Assembly: GCA_030685015.1 (NCBI GenBank)
Contig: JAUXWS010000094.1
Span: forward strand, 1-14,076
From: a bacterium
GTDB lineage: Bacteria; CAIWAD01
Direction of reading: 5' to 3'
Length of the DNA: 14,076 bases
Shown here: one piece after another, positions 1 through 13,338 of the stretch
Layout: the number at the start of each line of letters is the position of its first letter
Numbering within the stretch: position 1 is the stretch's first letter
Translations under genes and position numbers: made by a program
Notes under the pieces: model-generated
What the model saw: the letters and a program-made list of their open reading frames with translations, nothing else
The model's database searches: none
What the model was told of the DNA's origin: nothing

Positions 1-99
1 CTGATCGCGCCCATCGCCATGGAGAAGGACCTGCGCTTCGCCATCCGCGAGGGTGGCCGCACCATCGGCGCCGGCGTGGTGACGGAGATCCAGAAGTAG
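1..99 (+). CDS. tuf: Elongation factor Tu, C-terminal end (partial)
   Basis: The window opens inside a gene. The last 32 codons read [18 protein letters not shown]..., then [14 protein letters not shown] and a TAG stop. This is the conserved C-terminus of the third beta-barrel domain of EF-Tu, the GTPase that carries aminoacyl-tRNA to the ribosomal A site in the cytoplasm. The G-domain and domain 2 lie upstream of the window. Being followed by rpmG, tRNA-Trp and secE is a common arrangement for a tuf copy. No U-rich terminator follows the stop; the first structure downstream is the perfect palindrome at 111-142. Only the tail is visible, but the motif is highly diagnostic. Confidence 0.95.
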   Translation: MIAPIAMEKDLRFAIREGGRTIGAGVVTEIQK

Positions 100-110
100 A
101 ATGGGCCGCG

Positions 111-142
111 CCGTAGGGACACGACGCGTCGTGTCCCTACGG
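111..142. repeat. Perfect 32-nt palindrome in the tuf-rpmG gap
   Basis: CCGTAGGGACACGACG (111-126) is followed directly by its exact reverse complement (127-142), giving 16 of 16 paired positions with no spacer. As RNA it would fold into a 14-bp stem with a CGCG loop. G-rich sequence (GGGGG) follows, not a U tract, so it does not look like an intrinsic terminator. It resembles the dispersed palindromic elements seen in intergenic DNA of many bacterial genomes, or could be a dyad operator. A second, smaller hairpin (GATCCT, 5-nt loop, AGGATC; 157-173) follows in the same gap. I found no convincing promoter in 100-281. Confidence 0.85.
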
Positions 143-281
143 GGGGCCGTTGCGAGGATCCTGAAGAAGGATCAGGGGTTGGCCGGGCATCGACAGATCG
201 AGGCCCGTTGCCTGGAGTAGTGGACCGACCGGGCCGGCCATGCCGCCCCGCCCGCCCCGCCGGGGCAAAAGGAGTGGACTG

Positions 282-431
282 ATGCGCGACATCATCATCC
301 TGGCCTGCCAGGAGTGCAAGCGGCGCAACTACACGACGACCAAGAACAAGCGCAAGCACACGGGTCGCGTGGAGTTCACCAAGTATTGTCCGTGGTGCAA
401 CAAGCACACTCCGCACAAGGAAACCAAGTAG
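282..431 (+). CDS. rpmG: Ribosomal protein bL33 (zinc-ribbon form)
   Basis: This is a 49-residue protein of the large ribosomal subunit, located near the E site. It begins [19 protein letters not shown] and has the length typical of bL33. Two CxxC pairs, C9/C12 and C36/C39, form the zinc ribbon of the C+ type; many lineages carry a C- version without these cysteines. The start at 282 is chosen because AAAAGGAG (267-274) sits 7 nt upstream and the family's N-terminus begins here. An in-frame ATG at 240 would add a proline/arginine-rich stretch not seen in L33. The gene lies 13 nt before tRNA-Trp and is probably on the same transcript. Paralogues, if any, would be outside the window. Confidence 0.96.
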   Translation: MRDIIILACQECKRRNYTTTKNKRKHTGRVEFTKYCPWCNKHTPHKETK

Positions 432-444
432 CGGCTTGCCGCAC

Positions 445-517
445 AGGCCAGTAGCTCTAATGGTAGAGCGGCGGACTCCAAATCCGTAGGTTGGGGGTTC
501 GAATCCCTCCTGGCCTG
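445..517 (+). tRNA. trnW: tRNA-Trp (anticodon CCA)
   Basis: A complete 73-nt cloverleaf is visible. The acceptor arm AGGCCAG (445-451) pairs with CTGGCCT (510-516), followed by discriminator G517. The D stem is GCTC/GAGC. The anticodon stem GCGGA/TCCGT encloses loop CTCCAAA, with anticodon CCA at 478-480. The variable region is AGGTT, and the T arm GGGGG-TTCGAAT-CCCTC contains one G-U pair. The 3' CCA is not encoded (CTA follows), so it must be added post-transcriptionally. The tRNA sits between rpmG and secE, as in many bacteria, and must be cut out of the operon transcript by RNase P and 3' nucleases. Confidence 0.98.
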
Positions 518-545
518 CTACCGAAAGTGAGTGCAGGACATCGCC

Positions 546-725
546 ATGGTCAACTTCAAGACCTACATCAGCGAAGTCAACGAGGAGATGAGGAAGGTCA
601 ATTGGCCGACCTGGGCCAACCTAAAGAGTTCCACCGGCGTGGTGGTCTTCGTCTCCCTGCTGCTGGCTGCGACCGTCTATTTCTTCGATTTCCTGCTGTC
701 GCGGGCAGTGGGATGGATCCTTTAA
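546..725 (+). CDS. secE: Preprotein translocase subunit SecE
   Basis: This is a 59-residue single-span SecE, the usual size outside the enterobacteria. SecE clamps SecY in the inner membrane and is essential for Sec-dependent secretion. Residues 1-20 form the cytoplasmic amphipathic helix, with the conserved EEMRKVNWPTWANL segment at 13-26. One hydrophobic membrane segment follows at about residues 30-52 (VVVFVSLLLAATVYFF), then a short tail. I chose ATG 546 because AGGA (535-538) lies 7 nt upstream. A GTG at 531 would add five residues (reading MQDIA) and has no better ribosome site. It lies 28 nt after tRNA-Trp and 13 nt before nusG, the classical secE-nusG pair. Confidence 0.95.
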   Translation: MVNFKTYISEVNEEMRKVNWPTWANLKSSTGVVVFVSLLLAATVYFFDFLLSRAVGWIL

Positions 726-738
726 TCCGGGGACGGGC

Positions 739-1314
739 ATGACGGAGCAGGCCACGCAGCAGGATGTGGGCACCGAAGGCGAGCTGGTCAAGCGCTGGTA
801 CGCCGTCCAAGTGTTCACGGGCCAGGAGGAAAAGGTGAAGCGCTTCGTCCTGGAGGAGGCGCGTCGCCTGGGCCTGGGCGAGCTGATCACGGACGTGCAC
901 ATCCCCACCGAGAAAAAGGTGGAGATGCGCGCCGGCAAGCGGAAGGTGAAGGACGTCATCAATTTCCCCGGCTACATGTTCGTGGAGATGGTGCTCACCC
1001 TGCAGACCCGCCACTTCCTGCTCAACTCCCCCAGCGTGCTCAATTTCGTGGGTCCCAACAACGAGCCTCATCCGCTGTCGGACACGGACGTCAAGCGCAT
1101 CATCGGGCGGATGGGATCCAACGACGAGCCCACCCTTGACCACCGCTACAAGGTGGGCGAGCAGGTGAAGATCATCGACGGGCCCTTCAACGACTTCAAC
1201 GGCACTCTGCAGGAGATCAACGAAGAGAAGAAGCGCCTCAAGGTGATGGTGTCGATCTTCGGCCGCTCCACCCCGGTGGAACTGAATTTCACCCAGGTGG
1301 AGCCCATCAATTAA
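739..1314 (+). CDS. nusG: Transcription elongation/antitermination factor NusG
   Basis: This 191-residue protein binds RNA polymerase and promotes processive elongation, and couples transcription with translation or Rho through its C-terminal domain. The NGN domain runs from about residue 19 (RWYAVQVFTGQEEKVKRF) to 126 and includes FPGYMFVEM at 77-85, part of the RNAP-binding face. The KOW domain (about 137-191) has GPFNDFNGTLQEINEEKKRL and VMVSIFGRSTPVELNF. An acidic, low-complexity leader of about 18 residues precedes the NGN domain. GGGGA at 729-733 is a modest ribosome site 5 nt from the ATG. The gene follows secE by 13 nt and precedes rplK by 46 nt. Confidence 0.97.
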   Translation: MTEQATQQDVGTEGELVKRWYAVQVFTGQEEKVKRFVLEEARRLGLGELITDVHIPTEKKVEMRAGKRKVKDVINFPGYMFVEMVLTLQTRHFLLNSPSVLNFVGPNNEPHPLSDTDVKRIIGRMGSNDEPTLDHRYKVGEQVKIIDGPFNDFNGTLQEINEEKKRLKVMVSIFGRSTPVELNFTQVEPIN

Positions 1315-1360
1315 TCGGGCCGGCCGCAGGGCCGCCCCAACCGAGTGACAGGGACGACGC

Positions 1361-1783
1361 ATGAAGAAGATCACGGGCTACATCAAACTGCAACTCCCCG
1401 CCGGCGCCGCCACCCCGGCCCCTCCCGTGGGACCGGCCCTGGGCCAGCACGGCGTGAACATCATGGAGTTCTGCAAGCAGTACAACGCCAAGACGCAGGA
1501 CCAGAAGGGCATGATCATCCCTGTGGTGATCACGGTCTACGCCGACCGCTCCTTCACCTACGTCACCAAGACCCCGCCCGCGTCGGCCCTGCTCAAGAAG
1601 ATGGCCGGCATCACCAAGGGCAGTGGCGTGCCCAACCGCGACAAAGTGGGAACGATCACCATGGAGCAGTGCCGGGAGATCGCCCGCATCAAGCAGGAAG
1701 ATTTGAACGCCTACGACGAGGAGATGGGCGCGCGCATCATCGCGGGCACGGCCTTGTCCATGGGCATCGTGGTGGAAGACTAA
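1361..1783 (+). CDS. rplK: Ribosomal protein uL11
   Basis: This 140-residue protein of the L7/L12 stalk base binds the GTPase-associated region of 23S rRNA and takes part in factor-dependent GTP hydrolysis and the stringent response. The N-terminal domain carries the proline-rich [20 protein letters not shown] (residues 15-34) and [11 protein letters not shown]. The linker and rRNA-binding C-terminal domain contain [14 protein letters not shown] and end [11 protein letters not shown]. Length and both ends match the family. AGGGA at about 1350-1354 precedes the ATG. It pairs with rplA downstream (24-bp gap). I could not identify an L1-binding leader structure in the 46-bp nusG-rplK gap with confidence. 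Confidence 0.98.
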   Translation: MKKITGYIKLQLPAGAATPAPPVGPALGQHGVNIMEFCKQYNAKTQDQKGMIIPVVITVYADRSFTYVTKTPPASALLKKMAGITKGSGVPNRDKVGTITMEQCREIARIKQEDLNAYDEEMGARIIAGTALSMGIVVED

Positions 1784-1807
1784 CCCAAAGGAAGCCAAGG
1801 CAGAGAC

Positions 1808-2512
1808 ATGAAGAGAAGCAAACGGTACTCTTCCGTCCTCGCCAAAGTGGATCGTCTCAAGCAGTACCCGCTGGTCGACGGCGTCCAGCTCATGAAGTCC
1901 TGCGTGACGACCAAGTTTGACGAGACGGTGGAAGTCACCATGAACCTCGGCGTCGATCCGCGGCATGCGGACCAGATCGTTAGAGGGACAGTTTCCCTTC
2001 CTCACGGAACTGGCAAAAGCGTTCGTGTCCTTGTCCTGGCCAAGCCCGACAAACACAAGGAGGCCCTGGAAGCAGGGGCCGACTACGTCGGACTCGACGA
2101 CATGGCGGAGAAAATCCAAGCCGGTTGGATCGAGTTCGACAGTGTGATCGCCACGCCCGACGCCATGGGCGTGGTGGGCAAGCTTGGCCGGATCCTAGGT
2201 CCGCGTGGCCTGATGCCGAATCCGAAGGTGGGAACCGTGACTCCCAACGTGGGACAGGCGGTGCGAGAAGTGAAGGCCGGCCGCATCGATTTCCGGGTCG
2301 ATCGCTACGGCATTCTTCACGTTGGCGTGGGGAAAGCCTCCTTCGAGCCAGACAAGCTGGTGGAGAACGTGGAGGAGTTCGTGCGCACGGTGCTGAAGCT
2401 CAAGCCTTCCGGCGCCAAGGGCACCTACGTCAAGAACATCACCCTCTCCAGCACCATGGGACCGGGCATCAAGCTGGACAAGGTCGAAGTCCTTGACCGC
2501 GTGAAGAGCTAG
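1808..2512 (+). CDS. rplA: Ribosomal protein uL1
   Basis: This 234-residue protein of the mobile L1 stalk binds 23S rRNA and helps release tRNA from the E site. In many bacteria it also represses its own L11-L1 operon by binding an rRNA-like mRNA site. Recognisable features are the MKRSKRY start, the domain II segment [20 protein letters not shown] (about residues 125-144), [18 protein letters not shown], and the C-terminal [16 protein letters not shown]. Length is normal. AAGG at 1797-1800 lies 7 nt before the ATG. Codon usage in the middle (around 1975-2050) looks a little less GC-biased at third positions than in its neighbours, which I judged by eye only. The stop codon overlaps the rplJ ribosome site. 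Confidence 0.98.
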   Translation: MKRSKRYSSVLAKVDRLKQYPLVDGVQLMKSCVTTKFDETVEVTMNLGVDPRHADQIVRGTVSLPHGTGKSVRVLVLAKPDKHKEALEAGADYVGLDDMAEKIQAGWIEFDSVIATPDAMGVVGKLGRILGPRGLMPNPKVGTVTPNVGQAVREVKAGRIDFRVDRYGILHVGVGKASFEPDKLVENVEEFVRTVLKLKPSGAKGTYVKNITLSSTMGPGIKLDKVEVLDRVKS

Positions 2513-2521
2513 GAGCGAGCG

Positions 2522-3127
2522 ATGCCTACCCCCAAGAAAGAAGCGGTCATCCAGGATCTGGGCACGCGCCTGGGCCGGGCCAAGGCCGTCTACGTGGCGG
2601 ATTATTCCCGCATGAACGTGGCGGCCATGACGGCCCTGCGCGCCGAACTGCGCAAGGCCGACGCCGAGATCCAGGTCGTGAAGAACAACCTGATCCGCAT
2701 GTCGCTGCAGAACACGGTTTGGGCTGATGCCGGCAAGGACCTGCACGGTCCCAGCTCGCTCACCCTGGCCTACGGCGAGGCGCCGGTGGTGGCGAAGGTG
2801 CTCAGGCGCTTTGCCCTCCATCACAACGAGCGGCCGGTCGTCAAGGCCATCGGCTTCGAGGAAGGCGTCCACGGCGGCGAGTTCCTGGCCACCCTGGCGA
2901 CCATGCCCACCCGCGACGAGGCCCTGGGCATGTTGGCCGGCGTGCTGAACAGCATCATCGCCAGCTTTGCCCGCGTCCTCAATGCCGTGGCCGATGCGCG
3001 CGGCGAGGCCGCCGCTCCCGCTCTGGCCGACGCGCCGACGGCAACCGACCCGACCCCCGATGAGACAGCTCCGGACGCTCCCGCCGAGGACGCCGGTGAG
3101 AAGGCGGAGGATGGCGCCGCGGCCTAG
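2522..3127 (+). CDS. rplJ: Ribosomal protein uL10 with acidic Ala/Pro-rich C-terminal extension
   Basis: L10 anchors the L12 dimers to the stalk base. Residues 1-130 form the rRNA/L11-binding domain ([29 protein letters not shown]). The helix at about 130-160 ([20 protein letters not shown]) is the L12-binding spine. The remaining 41 residues (161-201) are an Ala, Pro, Asp, Glu and Thr-rich, probably disordered tail, making the protein longer (201 aa) than the usual 165-180. The start lies 9 nt after rplA, and AGGAG at 2511-2515 overlaps the rplA stop, so there is no room for the long L10-repressed leader known in Escherichia coli. A 9-bp inverted repeat spans the stop codon. Confidence 0.96.
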   Translation: MPTPKKEAVIQDLGTRLGRAKAVYVADYSRMNVAAMTALRAELRKADAEIQVVKNNLIRMSLQNTVWADAGKDLHGPSSLTLAYGEAPVVAKVLRRFALHHNERPVVKAIGFEEGVHGGEFLATLATMPTRDEALGMLAGVLNSIIASFARVLNAVADARGEAAAPALADAPTATDPTPDETAPDAPAEDAGEKAEDGAAA

Positions 3128-3140
3128 GCTCGCGCCATCC
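3109..3140 (+). promoter_or_regulatory. Inverted repeat across the rplJ stop codon
   Basis: GGATGGCGC (3109-3117) is the exact reverse complement of GCGCCATCC (3132-3140), with a 14-nt loop holding the TAG stop of rplJ (3125-3127). No U tract follows, so it is not an intrinsic terminator. Because L12 is needed in about four copies per L10, a hairpin here could affect mRNA processing or rplL translation. That role is inference; the pairing itself is directly visible. Confidence 0.5.
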
Positions 3141-3173
3141 AGGATTTGGACTGAAGGAAAAAGGAGATACACC

Positions 3174-3548
3174 ATGGCGTTCGACAAGGCGGTCTTCATC
3201 GAGCAGGTCAAGGAAATGACCGTGCTGGAGCTGTCCGAGCTCGTCAAGGCGATCGAGGTCGAGTTCAATGTGTCCGCGGCGGCCCCGGTGGCCGTGATGG
3301 CGGGCGCCGGTGATGGTCCGGTCGTGGAGAAGGTCCAGACCGAGTTCGATGTGGTGATGACCAGCGCCGGCCAGAAGAAGATCGCCGTCATCAAGGTGAT
3401 CAAGGACATCGTCGGCCTGGGCCTCAAGGAGTCCAAGGACTTCGTGGACAACCTGCCCAGGGCCGTGAAGGAAAAGGTGTCCGAATCCGAGGCCAACGAG
3501 ATCAAGGAGAAGCTCGAGGCCGAGGGCGCCACCATCGAGATCAAGTAG
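3174..3548 (+). CDS. rplL: Ribosomal protein bL12 (L7/L12)
   Basis: This 124-residue stalk protein recruits and activates translational GTPases and is present as multiple dimers on L10. The N-terminal dimerisation domain covers about residues 1-33 ([22 protein letters not shown]). The hinge (about 34-52) is alanine/glycine-rich. The C-terminal factor-binding domain (53-124) carries the conserved [20 protein letters not shown] and ends AEGATIEIK. The ATG at 3174 is set by a strong AAGGAG (3161-3166), 7 nt upstream. An in-frame start further upstream would read through the end of rplJ in another frame and does not match the family. An attenuator-like hairpin follows at 3572. Confidence 0.98.
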   Translation: MAFDKAVFIEQVKEMTVLELSELVKAIEVEFNVSAAAPVAVMAGAGDGPVVEKVQTEFDVVMTSAGQKKIAVIKVIKDIVGLGLKESKDFVDNLPRAVKEKVSESEANEIKEKLEAEGATIEIK

Positions 3549-3571
3549 TCTCGACGGCTCATGCCCATCCC

Positions 3572-3612
3572 GCCACACCCCCGGAAAGGGGGTGTGGCTT
3601 CCCCTTGTTTTT
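3572..3612 (+). terminator. rplL-rpoB attenuator-like hairpin
   Basis: GCCACACCCCC (3572-3582) pairs perfectly with GGGGGTGTGGC (3588-3598) around a 5-nt GGAAA loop, an 11-bp GC-rich stem. A run TTGTTTTT lies at 3605-3612, six bases beyond the stem, so the terminator is imperfect and probably leaky. A partial terminator between rplL and rpoB is established in Escherichia coli, where it lowers rpoBC relative to ribosomal protein synthesis; the same role is likely here. A second small hairpin (GGACC-TGAG-GGTCC, 3614-3627) follows directly. Confidence 0.75.
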
Positions 3613-3664
3613 CGGACCTGAGGGTCCCTGATCGACCCGGTACTGGCAACAGGCAGGAGGCCGG

Positions 3665-3810
3665 ATGAACCGCAGCGCCAGGCAGCCTGACGGTCCGCTC
3701 CGGAAGCCCGACCCGCCGCGATCGCCCCGGTGGACCGCCTTCGGCGGTTTCCCTGCGCCAACCGGTCACCATGGCCGTGATACTGCTGTCCCAGGTGGAG
3801 GAGGTCTCCT

Positions 3811-3814
<4 letters not shown>
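3665..3814 (+). CDS. Possible leader ORF overlapping the rpoB start
   Basis: A 49-codon frame starts at ATG 3665 behind AGGAGG (3655-3660, 4-nt spacing). It ends at TGA 3812-3814, overlapping the rpoB TTG by the TTGA arrangement typical of translationally coupled genes. The predicted peptide is rich in Pro, Gly and Arg, with no recognisable domain. It may be only a translated leader that brings ribosomes to the rpoB start, or a chance frame in GC-rich DNA. The ACCGCC/GGCGGT hairpin (3734-3748) lies inside it. I do not recognise the product, and coding status is uncertain. Confidence 0.3.
3797..3813 (+). promoter_or_regulatory. rpoB ribosome-binding site with self-complementary flank
   Basis: The site GGAGGAGGT (3797-3805) lies 5 nt from the TTG start of rpoB and fixes this unusual start. 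AGGA (3799-3802) can pair with TCCT (3807-3810) over a GGTC loop, so the ribosome site and the base before the start codon could be partly masked by a 4-bp hairpin, extendable by G-U pairs. Combined with the overlapping leader frame, this would suit coupling control. The pairing is visible; the control is inferred. Confidence 0.4.
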
Positions 3815-7590
<3,776 letters not shown>

Positions 7591-7603
7591 AGTCTGTCGG
7601 TAA

Positions 7604-7626
7604 CCCAAGCCGGCAGGCCGCTTGGG
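7604..7626 (+). promoter_or_regulatory. Hairpin in the rpoB-rpoC gap
   Basis: CCCAAGC (7604-7610) and GCTTGGG (7620-7626) form a perfect 7-bp stem with a 9-nt loop, just upstream of the rpoC ribosome site (AGGGAGG, 7628-7634). No U tract follows. It may mark an mRNA processing point or simply keep the ribosome site exposed. It also argues against a TTG at 7622 as the rpoC start, since that codon lies inside the stem. Confidence 0.45.
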
Positions 7627-7639
7627 AAGGGAGGACGCC

Positions 7640-11935
<4,296 letters not shown>

Positions 11936-11962
11936 TCCGTCCGCACTGACTGTGACCGATTG

Positions 11963-12003
11963 CAGCGCCCGGCTTCCGCGAGGAGGCCGGGCGCTGTTTG
12001 TTC
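11963..12003 (+). terminator. Intrinsic terminator of the rpoBC operon
   Basis: CAGCGCCCGGCTTCC (11963-11977) pairs with GGAGGCCGGGCGCTG (11982-11996) through 15 positions, one of them a G-U pair, closed by a GCGA (GNRA) tetraloop. It is followed by TTTGTTC (11997-12003). It lies 27 nt after the rpoC stop and ends the conserved cluster. The U tract is short but the stem is very stable. The first REP-like repeat begins only 3 nt later. Confidence 0.85.
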
Positions 12004-12005
12004 AT

Positions 12006-12098
12006 GCGGTCAGACCCATCATCTGACCTGACCTTTGCCGCCGCGGTCAGACCCATCATCTGACCTTTGCCATCGCGGTCAGACCCATCATCTGACCT
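12006..12098. repeat. Left REP-like array: three 24-nt palindromic copies
   Basis: Three identical 24-nt copies start at 12006, 12043 and 12075. Each reads GCGGTCAGACCCATCA and then TCTGACCT. The arms GGTCAGA and TCTGACC pair around a 7-nt CCCATCA loop. Spacers are 13 and 8 nt and share a CTTTGCC core, so the real unit is about 32 nt; the first spacer has a 5-nt duplication (TGACC/GACCT). The last copy ends 9 nt from the 3' end of the RAYT gene. The stem core is shared with the right-hand palindromes (12911, 13072, 13241), which ties both arrays to the transposase. No CRISPR character: the spacers are too short and there are no cas genes. Confidence 0.85.
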
Positions 12099-12107
12099 GT
12101 GATCTGG

Positions 12108-12677
12108 TCATGTTCGAACCCTCCACGCCGTGAGGTAATCCGCCATGAGTTGTCTGTAGGCGTCTTGACGCCCGGACGAGGTCGTGGCAAGACCCTGATA
12201 CCAAAGCGTTGGCGTCACGTGAGGATTTGGATCGCCATGGGCATGGGCCAGGTAGCTGGACCACATGTAGTGCTGCGGCTCCTCCACAAGACCCGCCCGG
12301 ACTGGGTTTGACTCGATGTAGAGGTGACAGGTGGCGATGCGCTGGTCATCCTCCATCGGTTCGGACCAGTACCGTCCAATCCACAGCGAACCAGATCGGC
12401 CGAGCTGCTGGTTCATGCGTTGGGTGTGTCGACCGGCTGCGACCTTCAGGACCCGGCCCATGCTTCCATTCCGCTGAACCGAGAGGATGAGATGAATGTG
12501 ATTGCGCATGAGGCAGTAGGCATGCAAGGTGCAATCCCACGTCCGGGCTTGACGGGACAAGCTGTCCAGGAAGTTGTGGCAATCCTTGTCGTGGCAGAAA
12601 ATGTTGCCGCGGTTGTGTCCCTTGAGAATCACATGGTGGATAGTCCCTGCCTGATCGCGGCGGCGTGGGCGGTTCAT
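12108..12677 (-). CDS. REP-associated tyrosine transposase (RAYT, Y1/HUH family)
   Basis: This 189-residue protein reads on the - strand from ATG 12677 behind AGGAGG (12688-12683, 5-nt gap). It has the full RAYT pattern: the N-terminal GTIHHVILKGHNRGNIF (11-27), the metal-binding HUH motif in RNHIHLIL (H60, H62), a tryptophan/glycine motif LWIGRYWSE (98-106), the catalytic tyrosine Y120 in YIESNPVRAGLV (120-131), and YMWSSY (137-142). RAYTs cut and join single-stranded DNA at REP hairpins. The key residues are present and there is no frameshift, so it is probably functional. It is oriented against the rpoBC operon and is flanked by palindromes of one core type. A generic IS200 TnpA is less likely because of the NPVRAGLV block and the longer length. 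Confidence 0.93.
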   Translation of the reverse strand: MNRPRRRDQAGTIHHVILKGHNRGNIFCHDKDCHNFLDSLSRQARTWDCTLHAYCLMRNHIHLILSVQRNGSMGRVLKVAAGRHTQRMNQQLGRSGSLWIGRYWSEPMEDDQRIATCHLYIESNPVRAGLVEEPQHYMWSSYLAHAHGDPNPHVTPTLWYQGLATTSSGRQDAYRQLMADYLTAWRVRT

Positions 12678-12714
12678 CCGAGCCTCCTGCCTGGTCGTGG
12701 GTGCATGCGGACAG

Positions 12715-12731
12715 CGGGGTTCATGACCCCG
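12715..12731. repeat. Small inverted repeat upstream of the RAYT gene
   Basis: CGGGGT (12715-12720) and ACCCCG (12726-12731) form a 6-bp stem with a TCATG loop, 38 nt before the RAYT start on its strand. It could be part of the RAYT leader or a degenerate palindrome. The rest of 12678-12790 shows no gene; its right end (about 12770-12790) looks like a decayed copy of the tandem unit's tail. Confidence 0.35.
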
Positions 12732-12910
12732 TCATGTCACAGTGGATGCAACGCCAGGCGGGGAGCTTGGGATGCCTGTGGACACGGGTTTTCGCCATGA
12801 TCGGCGAGGGGTGTCCGAAGGGAATGACAGGCAATGCCAACCGGCCGGCCGACCAACTGGATTGATCCGTTGGCTGGTCAATGGATTTGGTTGACGGCGG
12901 CAGCTTCCGC

Positions 12911-12931
12911 GGTCAGACGGTTGGTCTGACC
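12911..12931. repeat. REP-like palindrome, right array copy 1
   Basis: GGTCAGAC (12911-12918) and GTCTGACC (12924-12931) form a perfect 8-bp stem around GGTTG. It is enclosed by TTGAC (12891-12895) and GTCAA (12935-12939), with a GCGG/CCGC hairpin between, so the whole could fold as a branched structure. Confidence 0.85.
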
Positions 12932-13071
12932 TCTGTCAAGGCGCCCGTGAACCTGTGTTGTTCACCATGTTGGAGGAGGAGTGTCCTGAGGGAATGACAG
13001 GCATGCCAACCGGCCAACTGGATTGATCCTTTGGCTGGTCAATGGGTTTGGTTGACGGCGGCAGCTTCCGC

Positions 13072-13092
13072 GGTCAGACGGTTGGTCTGACC
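13072..13092. repeat. REP-like palindrome, right array copy 2
   Basis: The 8-bp stem and GGTTG loop are identical to copy 1, 161 nt further on. The enclosing TTGAC (13052-13056) and GTCAA (13096-13100) arms are also kept. Confidence 0.85.
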
Positions 13093-13240
13093 TCTGTCAA
13101 GGTGCCCGTGAACCTGTGTTGTTCACCATGTTGGAGGAGGGGTGTCCAGAGGGAATGACAGGCATGCCAACTGGCCAGCCGGCCAACTGGATTGATCCGT
13201 TGGCTGGTCAATGGGTTTGCTTGGCGGCGGCAGCTTCCGC

Positions 13241-13261
13241 GGTCAGACGGTTGGTCTGACC
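13241..13261. repeat. REP-like palindrome, right array copy 3
   Basis: The inner stem is the same as in copies 1 and 2, 169 nt after copy 2. Here the outer arms are TTGGCGGC (13221-13228) and GCCGTCAA (13262-13269), which pair over 8 positions including one G-U. The outer stem is therefore longer than in the other copies although both arms changed. Confidence 0.85.
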
Positions 13262-13338
13262 GCCGTCAAAATTTCCCTTTCAAGTTAGAAAGTGAACAAC
13301 CAGCTTCAGCCATCCATTGATTCCAACTCGGAGATCCC

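Larger units (their letters stand above)
12006..13269. mobile_element. Putative REP/RAYT module
   Basis: The stretch from the left palindromes to the end of the right tandem array contains one complete RAYT transposase gene flanked on both sides by palindromes with the same GCGGTCAGA...TCTGACC core. RAYTs are single-stranded-DNA transposases of the Y1/HUH superfamily known to act on REP elements, usually as a chromosomal resident rather than as a freely moving IS. No terminal inverted repeats or target duplications of a DDE element are visible. Outer limits are my estimate, set by the outermost palindromes. Confidence 0.6.
12791..13269. repeat. Right tandem array, about 2.9 units of 161-170 bp
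   Basis: Units begin at 12791, 12961 and 13122, each opening TTC(A/G)CCATG. Unit 1 is 170 bp and its first 30 nt are the most diverged. Unit 2 is 161 bp. Unit 3 is cut at about 13269, where the tail changes from CTCTGTCAA to CGCCGTCAA. The length differences come from 8-9 nt gain or loss in a GGCC-rich stretch (CCAACCGGCC...). Each unit contains a CCAACTGGATTGATCC-type inverted repeat ending in TTGGCTGGTCAA, a GCGG-CAGCTT-CCGC hairpin and the GGTCAGAC-N5-GTCTGACC stem. No credible open reading frame runs through it, so this gene-free stretch (12678-13338) consists mainly of repeats. Confidence 0.88.

Noticed and set aside
111-142. Rho-independent terminator of tuf
   Set aside because: The stem is perfect but is followed by G-rich sequence rather than a U tract, and the downstream genes look cotranscribed.
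240-281. Upstream ATG extension of rpmG
   Set aside because: It adds a Pro/Arg-rich stretch absent from L33, while ATG 282 has a well-spaced AAAAGGAG.
531-545. Upstream GTG start of secE
   Set aside because: ATG 546 has AGGA at correct spacing and gives the normal SecE length.
1315-1360. L1 autoregulatory binding site before rplK
   Set aside because: The 46-bp gap contains GC-rich self-complementary bits but nothing I can match to the 23S L1 site.
7622-7639. Earlier TTG start for rpoC at 7622
   Set aside because: It lies within a 7-bp hairpin and overlaps the AGGGAGG ribosome site that serves TTG 7640; the extra residues are not family-like.
12099-12865. Several + strand open frames opposite and beside the RAYT gene
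   Set aside because: They overlap the RAYT gene on the other strand or run into the repeats, and show no family resemblance. The - strand carries all RAYT motifs.
12006-13269. CRISPR array
   Set aside because: The left repeats have 8-13 nt spacers, the right units are 161-170 bp tandem repeats, and no cas gene is present.
13277-13292. CTTTC/GAAAG hairpin and AT-rich leader before the FGE-like gene as a regulatory element
   Set aside because: Only 5 bp, and I could not place convincing -35/-10 elements in 13262-13338, so I do not list a promoter.
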